Assembly: GCA_964512645.1 (NCBI GenBank) | Contig: CAZEJS010000010.1 | Coordinates: forward strand, 1 to 64,000 | Length of the DNA: 64,000 nt | Direction: 5' to 3' | DNA from: CAZEJS01 sp964512645 | GTDB taxonomy: Bacteria > Actinomycetota > Geothermincolia > Fen-727 > Anoxymicrobiaceae | Shown here: piece after piece, positions 18,143 to 26,285 of the stretch | How positions within the stretch are numbered: the first letter of the stretch is position 1 | Layout of the letters: each line of letters starts with the position of its first letter | The notes under the pieces: generated by a model | The model's database searches: none | What the model saw: the letters and a program-made list of their open reading frames with translations, nothing else | Told to the model about the DNA's origin: nothing | Position numbers and translations under genes: made by a program

Positions 18143-19418
18143 GAAACAGGGAACCACCGGTGAGCCCTGGACCGCCGTCCTTGTCTCGGTTCAACCGCCT
18201 GGCGTCACCGACGAGGAGGCGGGCGAATTCCTCGAAGAGCTGGCCGCACTCGCCAGCACCGCAGGCGCAAACGCGACCTCCTCCGTGCTCCAGCGGAGGA
18301 GCACGCCGGACCCCGCGACGCTCCTGGGAAGCGGCAAGGCCAGGGAGGTCGCCGGGGAGGTCGAGGCCAGCGGCGCGTCGCTCGTCATCTTCGACAACGA
18401 GCTGTCAATCGGACAGCAGGACAGGCTGGCCGAGCTCCTTGGCGCCCGTGTCGTAGACCGCACCGCGCTCATCCTGGAAATATTCGCCCAGCACGCGCAC
18501 ACTGCCGAAGGCAGGGTCCAGGTGGAGCTCGCGCAGTACTCCTATCTCCTCCCGCGCATCAGGGGATACGGGATGGAGCTGTCGAGAATGGGGGGAGGCA
18601 TCGGCACCAGGCGGGGACCGGGCGAGACCAAGCTGGAGGTCGACCGACGGCGTATCCGGAAGCGGATACACCGCCTCGAGGCCGAACTGGAAAGGTTGGA
18701 GGCGGTAAGACGGACGCAGCGCAAACGGCGCGTAAAGGCGGGGCTGCCGTCGGTGTGCCTCGTCGGGTACACCAACAGCGGGAAGTCCTCCCTGCTCAAC
18801 CGTCTTACGGGAGCCGGCGTGCCCGTCGAGGACCAGCTCTTCAGCACTCTCGACTCGACGACCAGGAGAATGGCCCTCCCTGGGGGCCTGACCGCGCTGC
18901 TCTCCGATACGGTCGGTTTCATACGGAAGCTGCCTCACGAGCTGGTGGCCGCTTTTCGCTCGACTCTAGAGGTGGTAAGGGACTCGGACCTCCTGCTCCA
19001 CGTCATCGACCCGACAAGGAGCGGGACGATGGAGGCCAGGACCAGGTCCGTAGAAGCGGTCCTGTCGGAACTCGGGGCGGAAGAACTCCCCGTGATAGAG
19101 GTGATAAACAAGGTCGATACCCTGGACCCCGCTGCCCGCCAGTCGCTGGAGTCGTCCCGTCCCGCCGCCCTGCAGGTTTCGGCAAGGACGGGGGAGGGGC
19201 TGAGTGTCCTCCTCGGTGAGATCGCCACCGCCCTGTCCGCGGGACCGTGCGTAACCGTCCGTGTGCCGGTGGAGCGCGGCGACGTAATCTCCAGGTTGCA
19301 CAGGGAAGGGACGGTGCTTTCGAGCGAGGTAGACGGCGAGTCCATGGTGATCACCGCGCGGCTGCCCGCCGATCGCCGTTCTGCGTTCTCGCCGTACCTG
19401 GCAGGAGATGGCAGGTAA
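18135..19418 (+). CDS. hflX: GTPase HflX
   Basis: Ribosome-associated GTPase that splits stalled 70S ribosomes. 427 residues: an N-terminal HflX domain with the glycine-rich SRMGGGIGTRRGPGETKLE, a coiled linker, then the G domain with GYTNSGKSSLLN, DTVGFIRKLPHELV and NKVD, and a short C-terminal extension. The TTG at 18135 is chosen because GAGGGAG lies 9 bases upstream; it overlaps the dapL stop by 8 bases. Confidence 0.95.
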   Translation: MLEKQGTTGEPWTAVLVSVQPPGVTDEEAGEFLEELAALASTAGANATSSVLQRRSTPDPATLLGSGKAREVAGEVEASGASLVIFDNELSIGQQDRLAELLGARVVDRTALILEIFAQHAHTAEGRVQVELAQYSYLLPRIRGYGMELSRMGGGIGTRRGPGETKLEVDRRRIRKRIHRLEAELERLEAVRRTQRKRRVKAGLPSVCLVGYTNSGKSSLLNRLTGAGVPVEDQLFSTLDSTTRRMALPGGLTALLSDTVGFIRKLPHELVAAFRSTLEVVRDSDLLLHVIDPTRSGTMEARTRSVEAVLSELGAEELPVIEVINKVDTLDPAARQSLESSRPAALQVSARTGEGLSVLLGEIATALSAGPCVTVRVPVERGDVISRLHREGTVLSSEVDGESMVITARLPADRRSAFSPYLAGDGR

Positions 19419-19714
19419 CCTACTAGTATTTGCCAGAATCCTCGAAACCTCGACCTCAGACTGAGAAAATATTTTTTTCTGGACCTGCTCTCCAGTGCCG
19501 GGCTGCCGGCCCTGTTCTCCGACCGGCTCCTGCCAGGTTCTGTCGATGTCCGGTCCAGTGATGACCGACCCCGGAGACGTCGCCATGGTGCGGATTGCGC
19601 GCTCTGACGCCGATTCTAAACCACCCTCGACCCCGGGTTAAACCTTGAATCAAGCTTCATTTCGTGCCGCAACCCTGTAGCTCGTAACGAGAGAATTTTT
19701 TTCAAAAAACCGCC
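19419..19714. other. non-coding gap between hflX and the nrd promoter
   Basis: No ORF with coding character. Contains an AT stretch (AAAATATTTTTTT, about 19467-19479) followed by a small hairpin CTGGA/TCCAG; the T run precedes rather than follows the stem, so it is a poor terminator on this strand. Nothing else recognised. Confidence 0.4.
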
Positions 19715-19743
19715 TTGACACACCCTATCTTGTGGGCAAAAAT
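19715..19743 (+). promoter_or_regulatory. nrdR-nrdD promoter with NrdR box in the spacer
   Basis: TTGACA (19715-19720), 17 bases, AAAAAT (19738-19743). The spacer holds ACACCCTATCTTGTGG at 19720-19735, which agrees at 12 of 16 positions with the NrdR box ACAC(A/T)ATAT(A/T)TTGTGT. Binding there would occlude RNA polymerase, giving NrdR autoregulation and control of the reductase. A second box one helical phase downstream is expected; only a shortened CACTAGATGTG (19753-19763) is seen. Confidence 0.7.
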
Positions 19744-19844
19744 TGCCTCCAGCACTAGATGTGGGTTCCAGCCCGAAGTGGGATGCGGCGGCGGAAAACT
19801 CGTGAATGTCCGGGCCGTCGAGGGCCCGGAAGAAGGAAGCGTCG
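19744..19844 (+). promoter_or_regulatory. nrdR leader with stable hairpin
   Basis: The transcribed leader ends with an eight-base stem TCCGGGCC / GGCCCGGA (19809-19816 with 19823-19830) directly before the GAAGGAAG ribosome-binding site. It lacks a T run, so it is not a terminator; it could tune nrdR translation. I found no conserved riboswitch core such as a B12 box. Confidence 0.35.
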
Positions 19845-20315
19845 ATGAAGTGTCCGTTCTGCGGGAGTAGAAAAACGAAGGTCATAGACTCGAGATCGGT
19901 GGATGACGGCGCAGCTATCAGGCGCCGGCGCAGCTGCCCTTCATGCGGATCGAGGTTCACCACTTTCGAGCGGCGCGAAAGGGTGGACGTGGTTGTGCTC
20001 AAGCGCGACGGAGAGCGAGAACCGTACAGCAGGGAGAAGGTCGCCACCGGGTTCTACAAGGCCCTTAGCAAGAGAGACGTCCCTGAGTCTGTCATCGAAA
20101 GCACCGTCGACGAGATAGAGGACGAGCTCAAGCGTCGCCAGGACAAGGAAGTGGCGGCCTCCGAAATAGGTGACATGGTAATGGAGCGGCTCATGCGCAT
20201 CGACGAGGTCGCCTACATGCGCTTCGCGTCGGTGTACAAGAACTTCGGAGACGTCAGCGAGTTCCGGAGGGAGCTGGGGCAGTTCATGCCCGAGGAGATG
20301 GACAGCAACGCCTGA
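19845..20315 (+). CDS. nrdR: transcriptional repressor NrdR
   Basis: Zinc and ATP/dATP-sensing repressor of ribonucleotide reductase genes. 156 residues: a zinc ribbon with MKCPFCGS and SCPSCGSRFTTFER, then an ATP-cone from about residue 49 (VVLKRDGEREPYSREK). The ATG at 19845 has GAAGGAAG upstream and gives the family's usual N-terminus. It is the first gene of a unit with nrdD, and its own box overlaps the promoter. Confidence 0.97.
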   Translation: MKCPFCGSRKTKVIDSRSVDDGAAIRRRRSCPSCGSRFTTFERRERVDVVVLKRDGEREPYSREKVATGFYKALSKRDVPESVIESTVDEIEDELKRRQDKEVAASEIGDMVMERLMRIDEVAYMRFASVYKNFGDVSEFRRELGQFMPEEMDSNA

Positions 20316-20352
20316 ACGGTGCGACGGCACGGTGACTCGAAAGGAGCGGGAA

Positions 20353-22530
20353 GTGACACCTCGGATCCAGGTTGTCAATAACGGGGGAGAGTTCAACTAT
20401 GACCCTGCGGGCGATGCGACCGATATCGCCCTGCAGGTGAGCACGGTCTCTGCCGAGGAGATCAACCTCTGGGACAAGCAGAGGATCGTGGACTCCATCA
20501 TCCTGGAAGCCCAGGCCTCGCCCGGCCTGGCCGCGGAGATCGCCGACGAGGTCGAGAAGACGCTGATCGCGTCCGGGCAGACGAGGGTGACGACGAGCCT
20601 GATCCGGGAGCTCGTGGACCTGCAATTGATGGAGCGCGGGCTTTCGCAGATGCTGGAGAAGCACACCAAGCTCGGCCTCCCGATGTTCGACGTGGAAAAC
20701 ATCATCACCCAGGCGAACAAGGAGAACTCCAACACCACCCACAACCCCGAGTCGATCAACCTGACTATCGCCGAGACCGTGCTCAAGCAGTACGCGCTGG
20801 AGCGGGTGTTCTCCGACGACGTCGCCCGTCTGCACTACGAAGGGGCCATACACCTGCACGACCTCGGGTTCGTGGTCCGTCCGTACTGCGGCGGACACAG
20901 CCTCGAATACGTGAAGAAGTACGGACTGCGGCTGCCCAACATCACCAGCACGTCCGGGCCGGCGAAGCACGCCGACGTCCTGATAGGCCACATGGTCAAG
21001 ATGGCTTCGACGCTGCAGTCCTATTACGCCGGAGCGATCGGCTGGGAAGCCGTCAACGTGTTCTTCGCGCCGTTCCTGGTGGGGATGCCCTACGAGAGGA
21101 TCAAGCAGCTGGCCCAGATGCTGATCTTCGAGTTCAACCAGCTCGCCGGGGCCCGCGGCAGCCAGGTGGTGTTCACCGACTTCAACCTGTACTGGAACGT
21201 CCCCCGGCACCTCAGGGAAGCGCCCGCGGTCGGCCCGGGCGGGCTCGAGACGGGGAAGACTTACAAGGAGTACGAGCGCGAGGCGCAGCAGTTCCTCACC
21301 GCCCTGTTCGAGGTCTACATGGACGGCGACGCCATGGGCAAAACGTTCGTATTCCCCAAGCCGCTGCTGCACATCAACGACGATTTCTTCCGCACCGAGG
21401 GCTGGGAGGAGTTCCTCGACCTCGCCTGCGCGGTGGCGAGCCGGCAGGGCATAACCTACTTCGTTTTCGACCGGGGCGACGAGATCACGGTCTCGCAATG
21501 CTGCAGGCTGAAGCTCAAGCTGCAGGAGGTCGACCTTGCCGAGGCTATGACCCCGGAGAAGATGCGCTTCAGCGCCCTGCAGAACATTACCATCAACCTG
21601 CCGCGCATCGCCTACCGCGCACACGGCAGCGACGAGATGCTTTTCAGCGAGCTCGAGAAGACCCTCGAGCTTGTTGCCAGGGCCCACCTCCAGAAGCACA
21701 AGTTCATTACCTCGCTGATGGAGCTGGGCAGGGACGGCCCGGTGTCGCTCCTCTGCATGGAGCACGACGGCGAGCCGTACCTCAAGCTGGACCGGCTGAC
21801 ATACCTCGCGGGGCTGCTGGGGCTCAACGAAATGGTCCAGCACCACGTGGGCAGCCAGCTTCACGAGTCGCCCGAGGCGCTGCGTTTTGGCCTCAAGGTG
21901 GTGGCCCACATGAACCTCGTCTGCGAGCGGCTCTCGGAGAAGATGGGGATCAACATGGTCCTGGAGGAATCCCCGGCCGAGTCCAGCGGATACAGGCTGG
22001 CCAAGTTGGACATGAAGTACTACCCGGAACAGGCGGGAAAGGTCGTCAAGGGGCAGATCGATACCGGCCGCTATTACTACACCAACTCGATCCACCTGGC
22101 TACCGACGCCCCGATCGACTACGTGGAAAGGGTGCAGAAGCAGAGCCTCTTCCACCCCCTGATCAAGGCGGGAGCCATCATCCACATCTGGCTGGGTGAG
22201 CACGAACCTCCGGCGGCGTCGATAAGGAAGTTCGTCGAAAAGGTCTTCTGGGACACAAACGCCGCCCAGGTGGCCTTCAGCCCCGAGTTCACCGTTTGCA
22301 ACGCCTGCAGCAGGACCAGCAGGGGGCTCTCCGCGGAGTGTCCGAAGTGCGGTTCGGAAGACACTTACGGAATCACCAGGATCGTCGGCTACTACTCGAA
22401 GGTCTCGACATGGAACAAGGGAAAACTGGGAGAGCTCGAGGAGAGGAGCAGGACTCCGCTCGGGGGAGGGGGCAGGAATGCTACTGAAGGTGTTCGTCAA
22501 AGACAACTGTCCGAACTGTCCAGCGGCTAA
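20353..22530 (+). CDS. nrdD: anaerobic ribonucleoside-triphosphate reductase
   Basis: Class III glycyl-radical enzyme reducing NTPs to dNTPs without oxygen. 725 residues from the GTG at 20353 (AAAGGAG 6 bases upstream). A short ATP-cone-like N-terminus precedes the barrel; SQCCRLKLK provides candidate thiyl/redox cysteines; a C-terminal zinc site CNAC...CPKC leads to RIVGYY with the radical glycine near residue 679. The chain then runs 46 residues, overlapping the next gene by 53 bases. No activating enzyme NrdG follows. The thioredoxin-like neighbour suggests a disulfide-reductant rather than formate-dependent subtype, which is inference. Confidence 0.95.
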   Translation: MTPRIQVVNNGGEFNYDPAGDATDIALQVSTVSAEEINLWDKQRIVDSIILEAQASPGLAAEIADEVEKTLIASGQTRVTTSLIRELVDLQLMERGLSQMLEKHTKLGLPMFDVENIITQANKENSNTTHNPESINLTIAETVLKQYALERVFSDDVARLHYEGAIHLHDLGFVVRPYCGGHSLEYVKKYGLRLPNITSTSGPAKHADVLIGHMVKMASTLQSYYAGAIGWEAVNVFFAPFLVGMPYERIKQLAQMLIFEFNQLAGARGSQVVFTDFNLYWNVPRHLREAPAVGPGGLETGKTYKEYEREAQQFLTALFEVYMDGDAMGKTFVFPKPLLHINDDFFRTEGWEEFLDLACAVASRQGITYFVFDRGDEITVSQCCRLKLKLQEVDLAEAMTPEKMRFSALQNITINLPRIAYRAHGSDEMLFSELEKTLELVARAHLQKHKFITSLMELGRDGPVSLLCMEHDGEPYLKLDRLTYLAGLLGLNEMVQHHVGSQLHESPEALRFGLKVVAHMNLVCERLSEKMGINMVLEESPAESSGYRLAKLDMKYYPEQAGKVVKGQIDTGRYYYTNSIHLATDAPIDYVERVQKQSLFHPLIKAGAIIHIWLGEHEPPAASIRKFVEKVFWDTNAAQVAFSPEFTVCNACSRTSRGLSAECPKCGSEDTYGITRIVGYYSKVSTWNKGKLGELEERSRTPLGGGGRNATEGVRQRQLSELSSG

Positions 22531-22720
22531 AGAAGTCGCGAACCAGTTCCCGTTCAGCAGGCTGTTCGACATGGACAAGGCGGAGGGCCTTGCGGAGGCG
22601 GCGTTCCACAGCGTGCTCTGCACCCCGTCGATGGTTCTCGTCGACGACACGGAAAACGTCATTCACTCCTGGCGCTGCCACGTCCCGCGGCCCACGGAGA
22701 TCGCCAACTACGCGGCTTGA
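22478..22720 (+). CDS. thioredoxin/glutaredoxin-like protein (NrdH-like)
   Basis: 80-residue thioredoxin-fold protein with the redox pair CPNC close to the N-terminus (KVFVKDNCPNCPAAK) and a cis-proline segment CTPSMVLVDD. It overlaps the 3' end of nrdD by 53 bases in another frame, preceded by GGGGGAGGGGG-type sequence, so translation is coupled to nrdD. The natural reading is an electron donor that re-reduces the NrdD disulfide each turnover. Confidence 0.8.
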   Translation: MLLKVFVKDNCPNCPAAKEVANQFPFSRLFDMDKAEGLAEAAFHSVLCTPSMVLVDDTENVIHSWRCHVPRPTEIANYAA

Positions 22721-22733
22721 GGACGGCAGTACA

Positions 22734-23171
22734 CTGTCCTTCACCGTCCGGTTCAGGAAGCTCGACCCCGGGGCGGGGATGCCCCTGTACGCGCACGAGG
22801 GCGACGCCGGTTGTGACCTGACGAGCATGGAGGAAGCCACTCTCGCCCCCGGCGAGCGCGCGGTTGTAGGGACCGGGGTCGCGGTGGCGATCCCCGAGGG
22901 GTACGCCGGGTTCGTGCAGCCGCGAAGCGGGCTCGCCGCGCGTTGCGGGATTGGGATCGTCAACACCCCGGGCCTCATCGATTCGCATTACCGGGGTGAG
23001 ATCAAAGTCATCCTGGTCAACCTCGATCCCCGGGAGGATTTCACGGTCAACAGGGGGGACAAGATCTGCCAGCTCGTCTTTCAGAAAGTCGAGAGGGCGA
23101 CCTTCCTGGAAGTCGAGGACCTCGACGAAACAGTCAGGGGCGACGGGGGGTTCGGTTCCACGGGCCTCTAG
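22734..23171 (+). CDS. dut: dUTP diphosphatase
   Basis: Hydrolyses dUTP to dUMP, keeping uracil out of DNA. All five trimeric dUTPase motifs are present: AGCDL, PRSGLA, GLIDSHYRGEI, RGDKICQLVFQ and the P-loop-like GDGGFGSTGL at the C-terminus. The start is unusual: between the previous stop and motif 1 the frame has no ATG, GTG or TTG except an ATG at 22779 that would delete the first beta strand (TVRFRKLDP). A CTG at 22734, 10 bases after GAGGA, gives a 145-residue protein of normal length and is my choice. Confidence 0.85.
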   Translation: MSFTVRFRKLDPGAGMPLYAHEGDAGCDLTSMEEATLAPGERAVVGTGVAVAIPEGYAGFVQPRSGLAARCGIGIVNTPGLIDSHYRGEIKVILVNLDPREDFTVNRGDKICQLVFQKVERATFLEVEDLDETVRGDGGFGSTGL

Positions 23172-23207
23172 ACAGCCCCCGCGACACCGGTTCGGGCAAC
23201 CAACTGC

Positions 23208-23221
23208 TAGAATCTTGCATG
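23208..23221 (+). promoter_or_regulatory. extended -10 promoter giving a leaderless transcript
   Basis: TGCTAGAAT places the -10 hexamer at 23208-23213; the usual start seven bases on falls on the ATG at 23219-23221. No ribosome-binding site precedes that ATG, which fits leaderless translation. Confidence 0.45.
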
Positions 23222-23866
23222 GTGACGGCATTGGACATCGACGAGAGCCGAAGAGGCGAGAACCCGTTCGAGGAGCCGGCGCGCAAGCTCCGGGGGATGG
23301 ACCCCGAGGAAGTGGCCGCCCGGACCGGCGGGCGGTTCCGCGCCGGACCGGACGGGACCGGCGAAGTTGTGGTGCCGGTGCTTTCCTGGACGGTGAAGGT
23401 CGCGTTTCCGGCGGTCGATGTTACGGCCGACCCCAGGGTTGACTCGTTCACTTTCAAACTGCTCACGCTCCTCTACCTCTCGAACAGCGACGGGCTGGCT
23501 CCCACCGGCGAATGGATCGCCTACCGGGAACTGGCCGGCGGTCGCTTCTACGAGCCGGTTGTGCGCAGAAGCGTGGAAGACCCGCTTGCGCGGCGCTTTG
23601 GCCTGGACGCCGGAACGTTTCTCGCGGCCTGCGCGGCTGCCGGCGGGAGACAGGAGCCGTTGGGCGACGCCTCCTGTTCCTTCGACCTTTTCCCGCTGGT
23701 GAGGGCGGCCTTCCTCCTGTGGCGGGCGGACGAGGAGTTCGAAGCCCGTGTGCAGGTGCTGTTCGACTCCGGGGCCACCCACCATCTCAACGCGTTCGAC
23801 CTGCGGATGGGGGCGGCGGAGATAGCGTCGCTTCTTCTCAAGTGGAGGGCCGGTGAAAGCAGTTGA
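23219..23866 (+). CDS. DUF3786 family protein
   Basis: 215 residues resembling DUF3786: NPFEEPARKL and a MDPEEVAARTG segment at the N-terminus, YLSNSDGLAPTGEWIAYREL in the middle, GGRFYEPVVRRSVEDPLARRFG, and a C-terminal FLLWRADEEFEARVQVLFD. Family members are found mainly in anaerobes; the function is unknown. The gene overlaps queC by 4 bases and shares its transcript. Assignment is by motif memory and should be checked by a profile search. Confidence 0.72.
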   Translation: MVTALDIDESRRGENPFEEPARKLRGMDPEEVAARTGGRFRAGPDGTGEVVVPVLSWTVKVAFPAVDVTADPRVDSFTFKLLTLLYLSNSDGLAPTGEWIAYRELAGGRFYEPVVRRSVEDPLARRFGLDAGTFLAACAAAGGRQEPLGDASCSFDLFPLVRAAFLLWRADEEFEARVQVLFDSGATHHLNAFDLRMGAAEIASLLLKWRAGESS

Positions 23867-24519
23867 GCGGCGCTCTCGTCCTGCTTTCGGGCGGCATGGA
23901 CTCGGCCGTGTGCCTGTACGAAGCGATCGAGGCGCACGGCACCGTTGCCGTAGAGTGTCTTTTTTTCGACTGGGGCCAGCTCGCGGTCGAGCAGGAGCGC
24001 CGCTGCTGCTCCGCCCTCTGCAGGGCAGCGGGGGTCGCCCCGCAGATCGAGGTCGAACTTCACTTCCCGTACCGCGGTCCGCTCACCGACGAGTCGCTGG
24101 GCATGCCCAGAGGCAGGACACCGTCACAGATCAGCGGGGGAGGGGTGGAGGCGACGTTCTTCCCCGGCAGAAACCTGGTAATGCTCGCAAGCGCGTTCGG
24201 GATCGCCGCCGCCCGGGGCATCGAGCGCATCTATTTCGGGGCCACCGCCCAGGACGGCTCCGGGTACCCCGACTGCCGCGCCGAATTCCTCCGGGCGATG
24301 GAAGATGCGTGTTCCGCGGGTGTCGGCCGTGAGATCGAGCTCGTGACCCCTCTTCTGGGAATGTCCAAGGCTCGAGTGGCGCTCAGGGGTGAGGAGCTTG
24401 GGGTCCCCTGGGACCTGACCTTCTCCTGCTACGCGCCGCGCGGCGGTGAACCGTGCGGCACCTGCGACTCCTGCGTACTCAGGGGGAACGCTCTTCATCG
24501 GGACGGTCAATCTCCGTAA
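23863..24519 (+). CDS. queC: 7-cyano-7-deazaguanine synthase
   Basis: ATP-dependent enzyme converting carboxydeazaguanine to preQ0. 218 residues with the PP-loop SGGMDSAV, FFPGRNLVMLA, GATAQDGSGYPDCR and the C-terminal zinc site CYAP...CGTCDSC. TTG start overlaps the DUF3786 stop (TTGA). No other queuosine or archaeosine gene is nearby, so the fate of preQ0 (tRNA, DNA modification or natural product) is open. Its 3' end overlaps the convergent gene by 41 bases. Confidence 0.94.
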   Translation: MSGALVLLSGGMDSAVCLYEAIEAHGTVAVECLFFDWGQLAVEQERRCCSALCRAAGVAPQIEVELHFPYRGPLTDESLGMPRGRTPSQISGGGVEATFFPGRNLVMLASAFGIAAARGIERIYFGATAQDGSGYPDCRAEFLRAMEDACSAGVGREIELVTPLLGMSKARVALRGEELGVPWDLTFSCYAPRGGEPCGTCDSCVLRGNALHRDGQSP

Positions 24520-26221
24520 CCGCCTCGCCCGCCGGATTGGCGGTGTCAACCGCGGGAGAGGTGTCGCCCTGTTCCCCCTCTTCCGCGCCTTCAGGCTCTT
24601 CGTCCCAGTCCGGCAGTATCCTCGGCATGCTGACGTCCAGCCTGATCGAACGCTTGATGTAGCCGCTGAAGACGAGCGGTATCGAGAAAATCACCAGTAC
24701 GGCCACAGCCAGCAGGATCCAACTGCGGCCGGATCCTTTCGTCCTGCGCGGGGCCGCGCTCCCCACCACGCCCCCTTCCCCGAAGACGTCCGTGCTCGAC
24801 CACTCGGACGCCTGGAGAACCTGTCCGCCGGTGACCCGGCCGGAGAAGAACCTGTCCCAGCTCTTTCCGGTGCCGTTCTCCAGGACCTCGCTCACGTCAA
24901 CCTGGGTGTAACGCTTGCCCTTCATGCCGTCGAACCGGTCCGCCATCCTGCCCAGAAACCATTCCATGTCCTTGGCGCCTCCGGCTGTCTGGCTGCGCAG
25001 GCGCACCGCGAGGGATGCCAGGACGCATGCCCCCTTGGTAGCCAGCAGGTCGGCGGCGGCGGGGTCAGATTCCGCGTCTTGCAGGCTGACGGTAAGCGCC
25101 AGAGGATCCGTCAGGTACTCGGAATAGACCCGGGAGAAATCTGCGTAGGCGTCGTTGGCGTCGAGGAGCCCGGTCTTGCCCGCGACCCGGTAGGCGTAGA
25201 ACCATGGCAATCCCCGTTCGAGCCATTCGGCTCCGCCCCCGGGCTTCGCCGCGAGGGAAAGGCCGTTCCAGAGGCCGAGCCAGCCCCTGGCCGCCGCGGA
25301 GGCGGCGCTCCCTTTGATGTCGGATTCTGCGGTGGAGAGAAGGAAGGAGTCCCTCAGTGCCAGCGACCCCGACCGGCCCGGCCCGGCGTCCGGCACGCGG
25401 ACTACCAGCACGGAAGCCGCTTCCTGGTCGGGCCTGGCTCCCAGGACCTTCACCACCTCGTCTCGAAGCCTGGAAAGGCCTTCTGCGAAGGACCGCCGCT
25501 GCTTCGAACTCAACCCGCTGAATCCCGCTGTGATCCTCGGACCCCTGCCCCTCAGTTCGACAACGTCCATCTTGCCCCAGGCGATGAAGTTGGAGAGAAG
25601 CTCGCCCGTCGTTCCCACGGCGTACTTTCCCTTCTCGCCGCTCCAGGGGGCAAGTACGGCTTCCCCGGGGGCGCAATCGACTTCAACCGAATAACCACCC
25701 TCGAAGTAGTCCCCGGAGGCATCCTGGGGCGCCAGGAGCACGTCTGAGGCGCTGAAAACCTTCAGGTGCCTGTCGGTTATGGCACGGGGAGGAACGGCGC
25801 TTCCAGCGACGCCTCCGCGCTCCCAGTAGTACTCGGGGTCGCCGGGGGCGAAACGGACCCGGTATTCCACCTCTACCGCGCCATCGCCCCTGGAGATGAG
25901 CTCCCAACCGTTCGCCGGTCCCTCGAGGGGCTTGACCTCGTATCCAGGGTCGGCCGGCCCGGTGAGTTCGAGCGCCGGTGGAGGCCCCGAAAATGGCGGC
26001 TCCGAGGTTGCGTCCAAGGGCTTGAGAACGGCTTTCTGGCCCGCTTTCATATTGAAGGTCAACCTGACGTCCACCGCCGTCCGATCCGCAGCGTCGGACC
26101 TCAAGGTGTACTTCACCGCTGCTTTCGAGGCGGCGCGTGCGGCAGTGGGGGAGGGGACGGCGACCAGCGCGGCGAACAGGGCCGCGAACAGCCATACGGA
26201 TATGTTCCGGGCAGCTTTCAT
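24479..26221 (-). CDS. M61-like exported membrane protein lacking the zinc motif
   Basis: 580 residues with a signal peptide (MKAARNISVWLFAALFAALV), a beta-rich first half, a helical M61/M1-type peptidase-like half and a C-terminal membrane helix (WILLAVAVLVIFSIPLVF) with acidic tail. Where M61 peptidases have HExxH, the chain reads AARGWLGLWN; the downstream EWLERGLPWFY resembles the third-ligand glutamate segment, and KGACVLASLAVRLR and WDRFFSGRVTG match later family blocks. It is therefore probably an inactive, outward-facing binding protein. Start ATG 26221 is chosen for the signal peptide; it lies 65 bases after the permease stop. Assignment to the M61 fold is inference. Confidence 0.65.
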   Translation of the reverse strand: MKAARNISVWLFAALFAALVAVPSPTAARAASKAAVKYTLRSDAADRTAVDVRLTFNMKAGQKAVLKPLDATSEPPFSGPPPALELTGPADPGYEVKPLEGPANGWELISRGDGAVEVEYRVRFAPGDPEYYWERGGVAGSAVPPRAITDRHLKVFSASDVLLAPQDASGDYFEGGYSVEVDCAPGEAVLAPWSGEKGKYAVGTTGELLSNFIAWGKMDVVELRGRGPRITAGFSGLSSKQRRSFAEGLSRLRDEVVKVLGARPDQEAASVLVVRVPDAGPGRSGSLALRDSFLLSTAESDIKGSAASAAARGWLGLWNGLSLAAKPGGGAEWLERGLPWFYAYRVAGKTGLLDANDAYADFSRVYSEYLTDPLALTVSLQDAESDPAAADLLATKGACVLASLAVRLRSQTAGGAKDMEWFLGRMADRFDGMKGKRYTQVDVSEVLENGTGKSWDRFFSGRVTGGQVLQASEWSSTDVFGEGGVVGSAAPRRTKGSGRSWILLAVAVLVIFSIPLVFSGYIKRSIRLDVSMPRILPDWDEEPEGAEEGEQGDTSPAVDTANPAGEAVTEIDRPDEERSP

Positions 26222-26285
26222 CGAAAAAGCGGACTCCTTGTTTTCAACCGAGTATAACAGAACGAACCGCCAGGCAACCGGTCCT

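Noticed and set aside
16127..18157. 676-codon open frame antisense to dapF and dapL
   Set aside because: Spans two well-supported genes and has no recognisable motif.
19751..19766. Second NrdR box one phase downstream of the first
   Set aside because: Only CAC...GTG arms with a five-base centre are present, three bases too short for the consensus.
19744..19844. Adenosylcobalamin riboswitch in the nrdR leader
   Set aside because: Such switches occur before nrd genes, but no B12-box-like sequence is visible; only a simple hairpin.
20284..22662. 792-codon open frame antisense to nrdD
   Set aside because: Low-complexity Val/His/Leu/Arg translation typical of the reverse of GC-rich coding sequence; nrdD is certain on the other strand.
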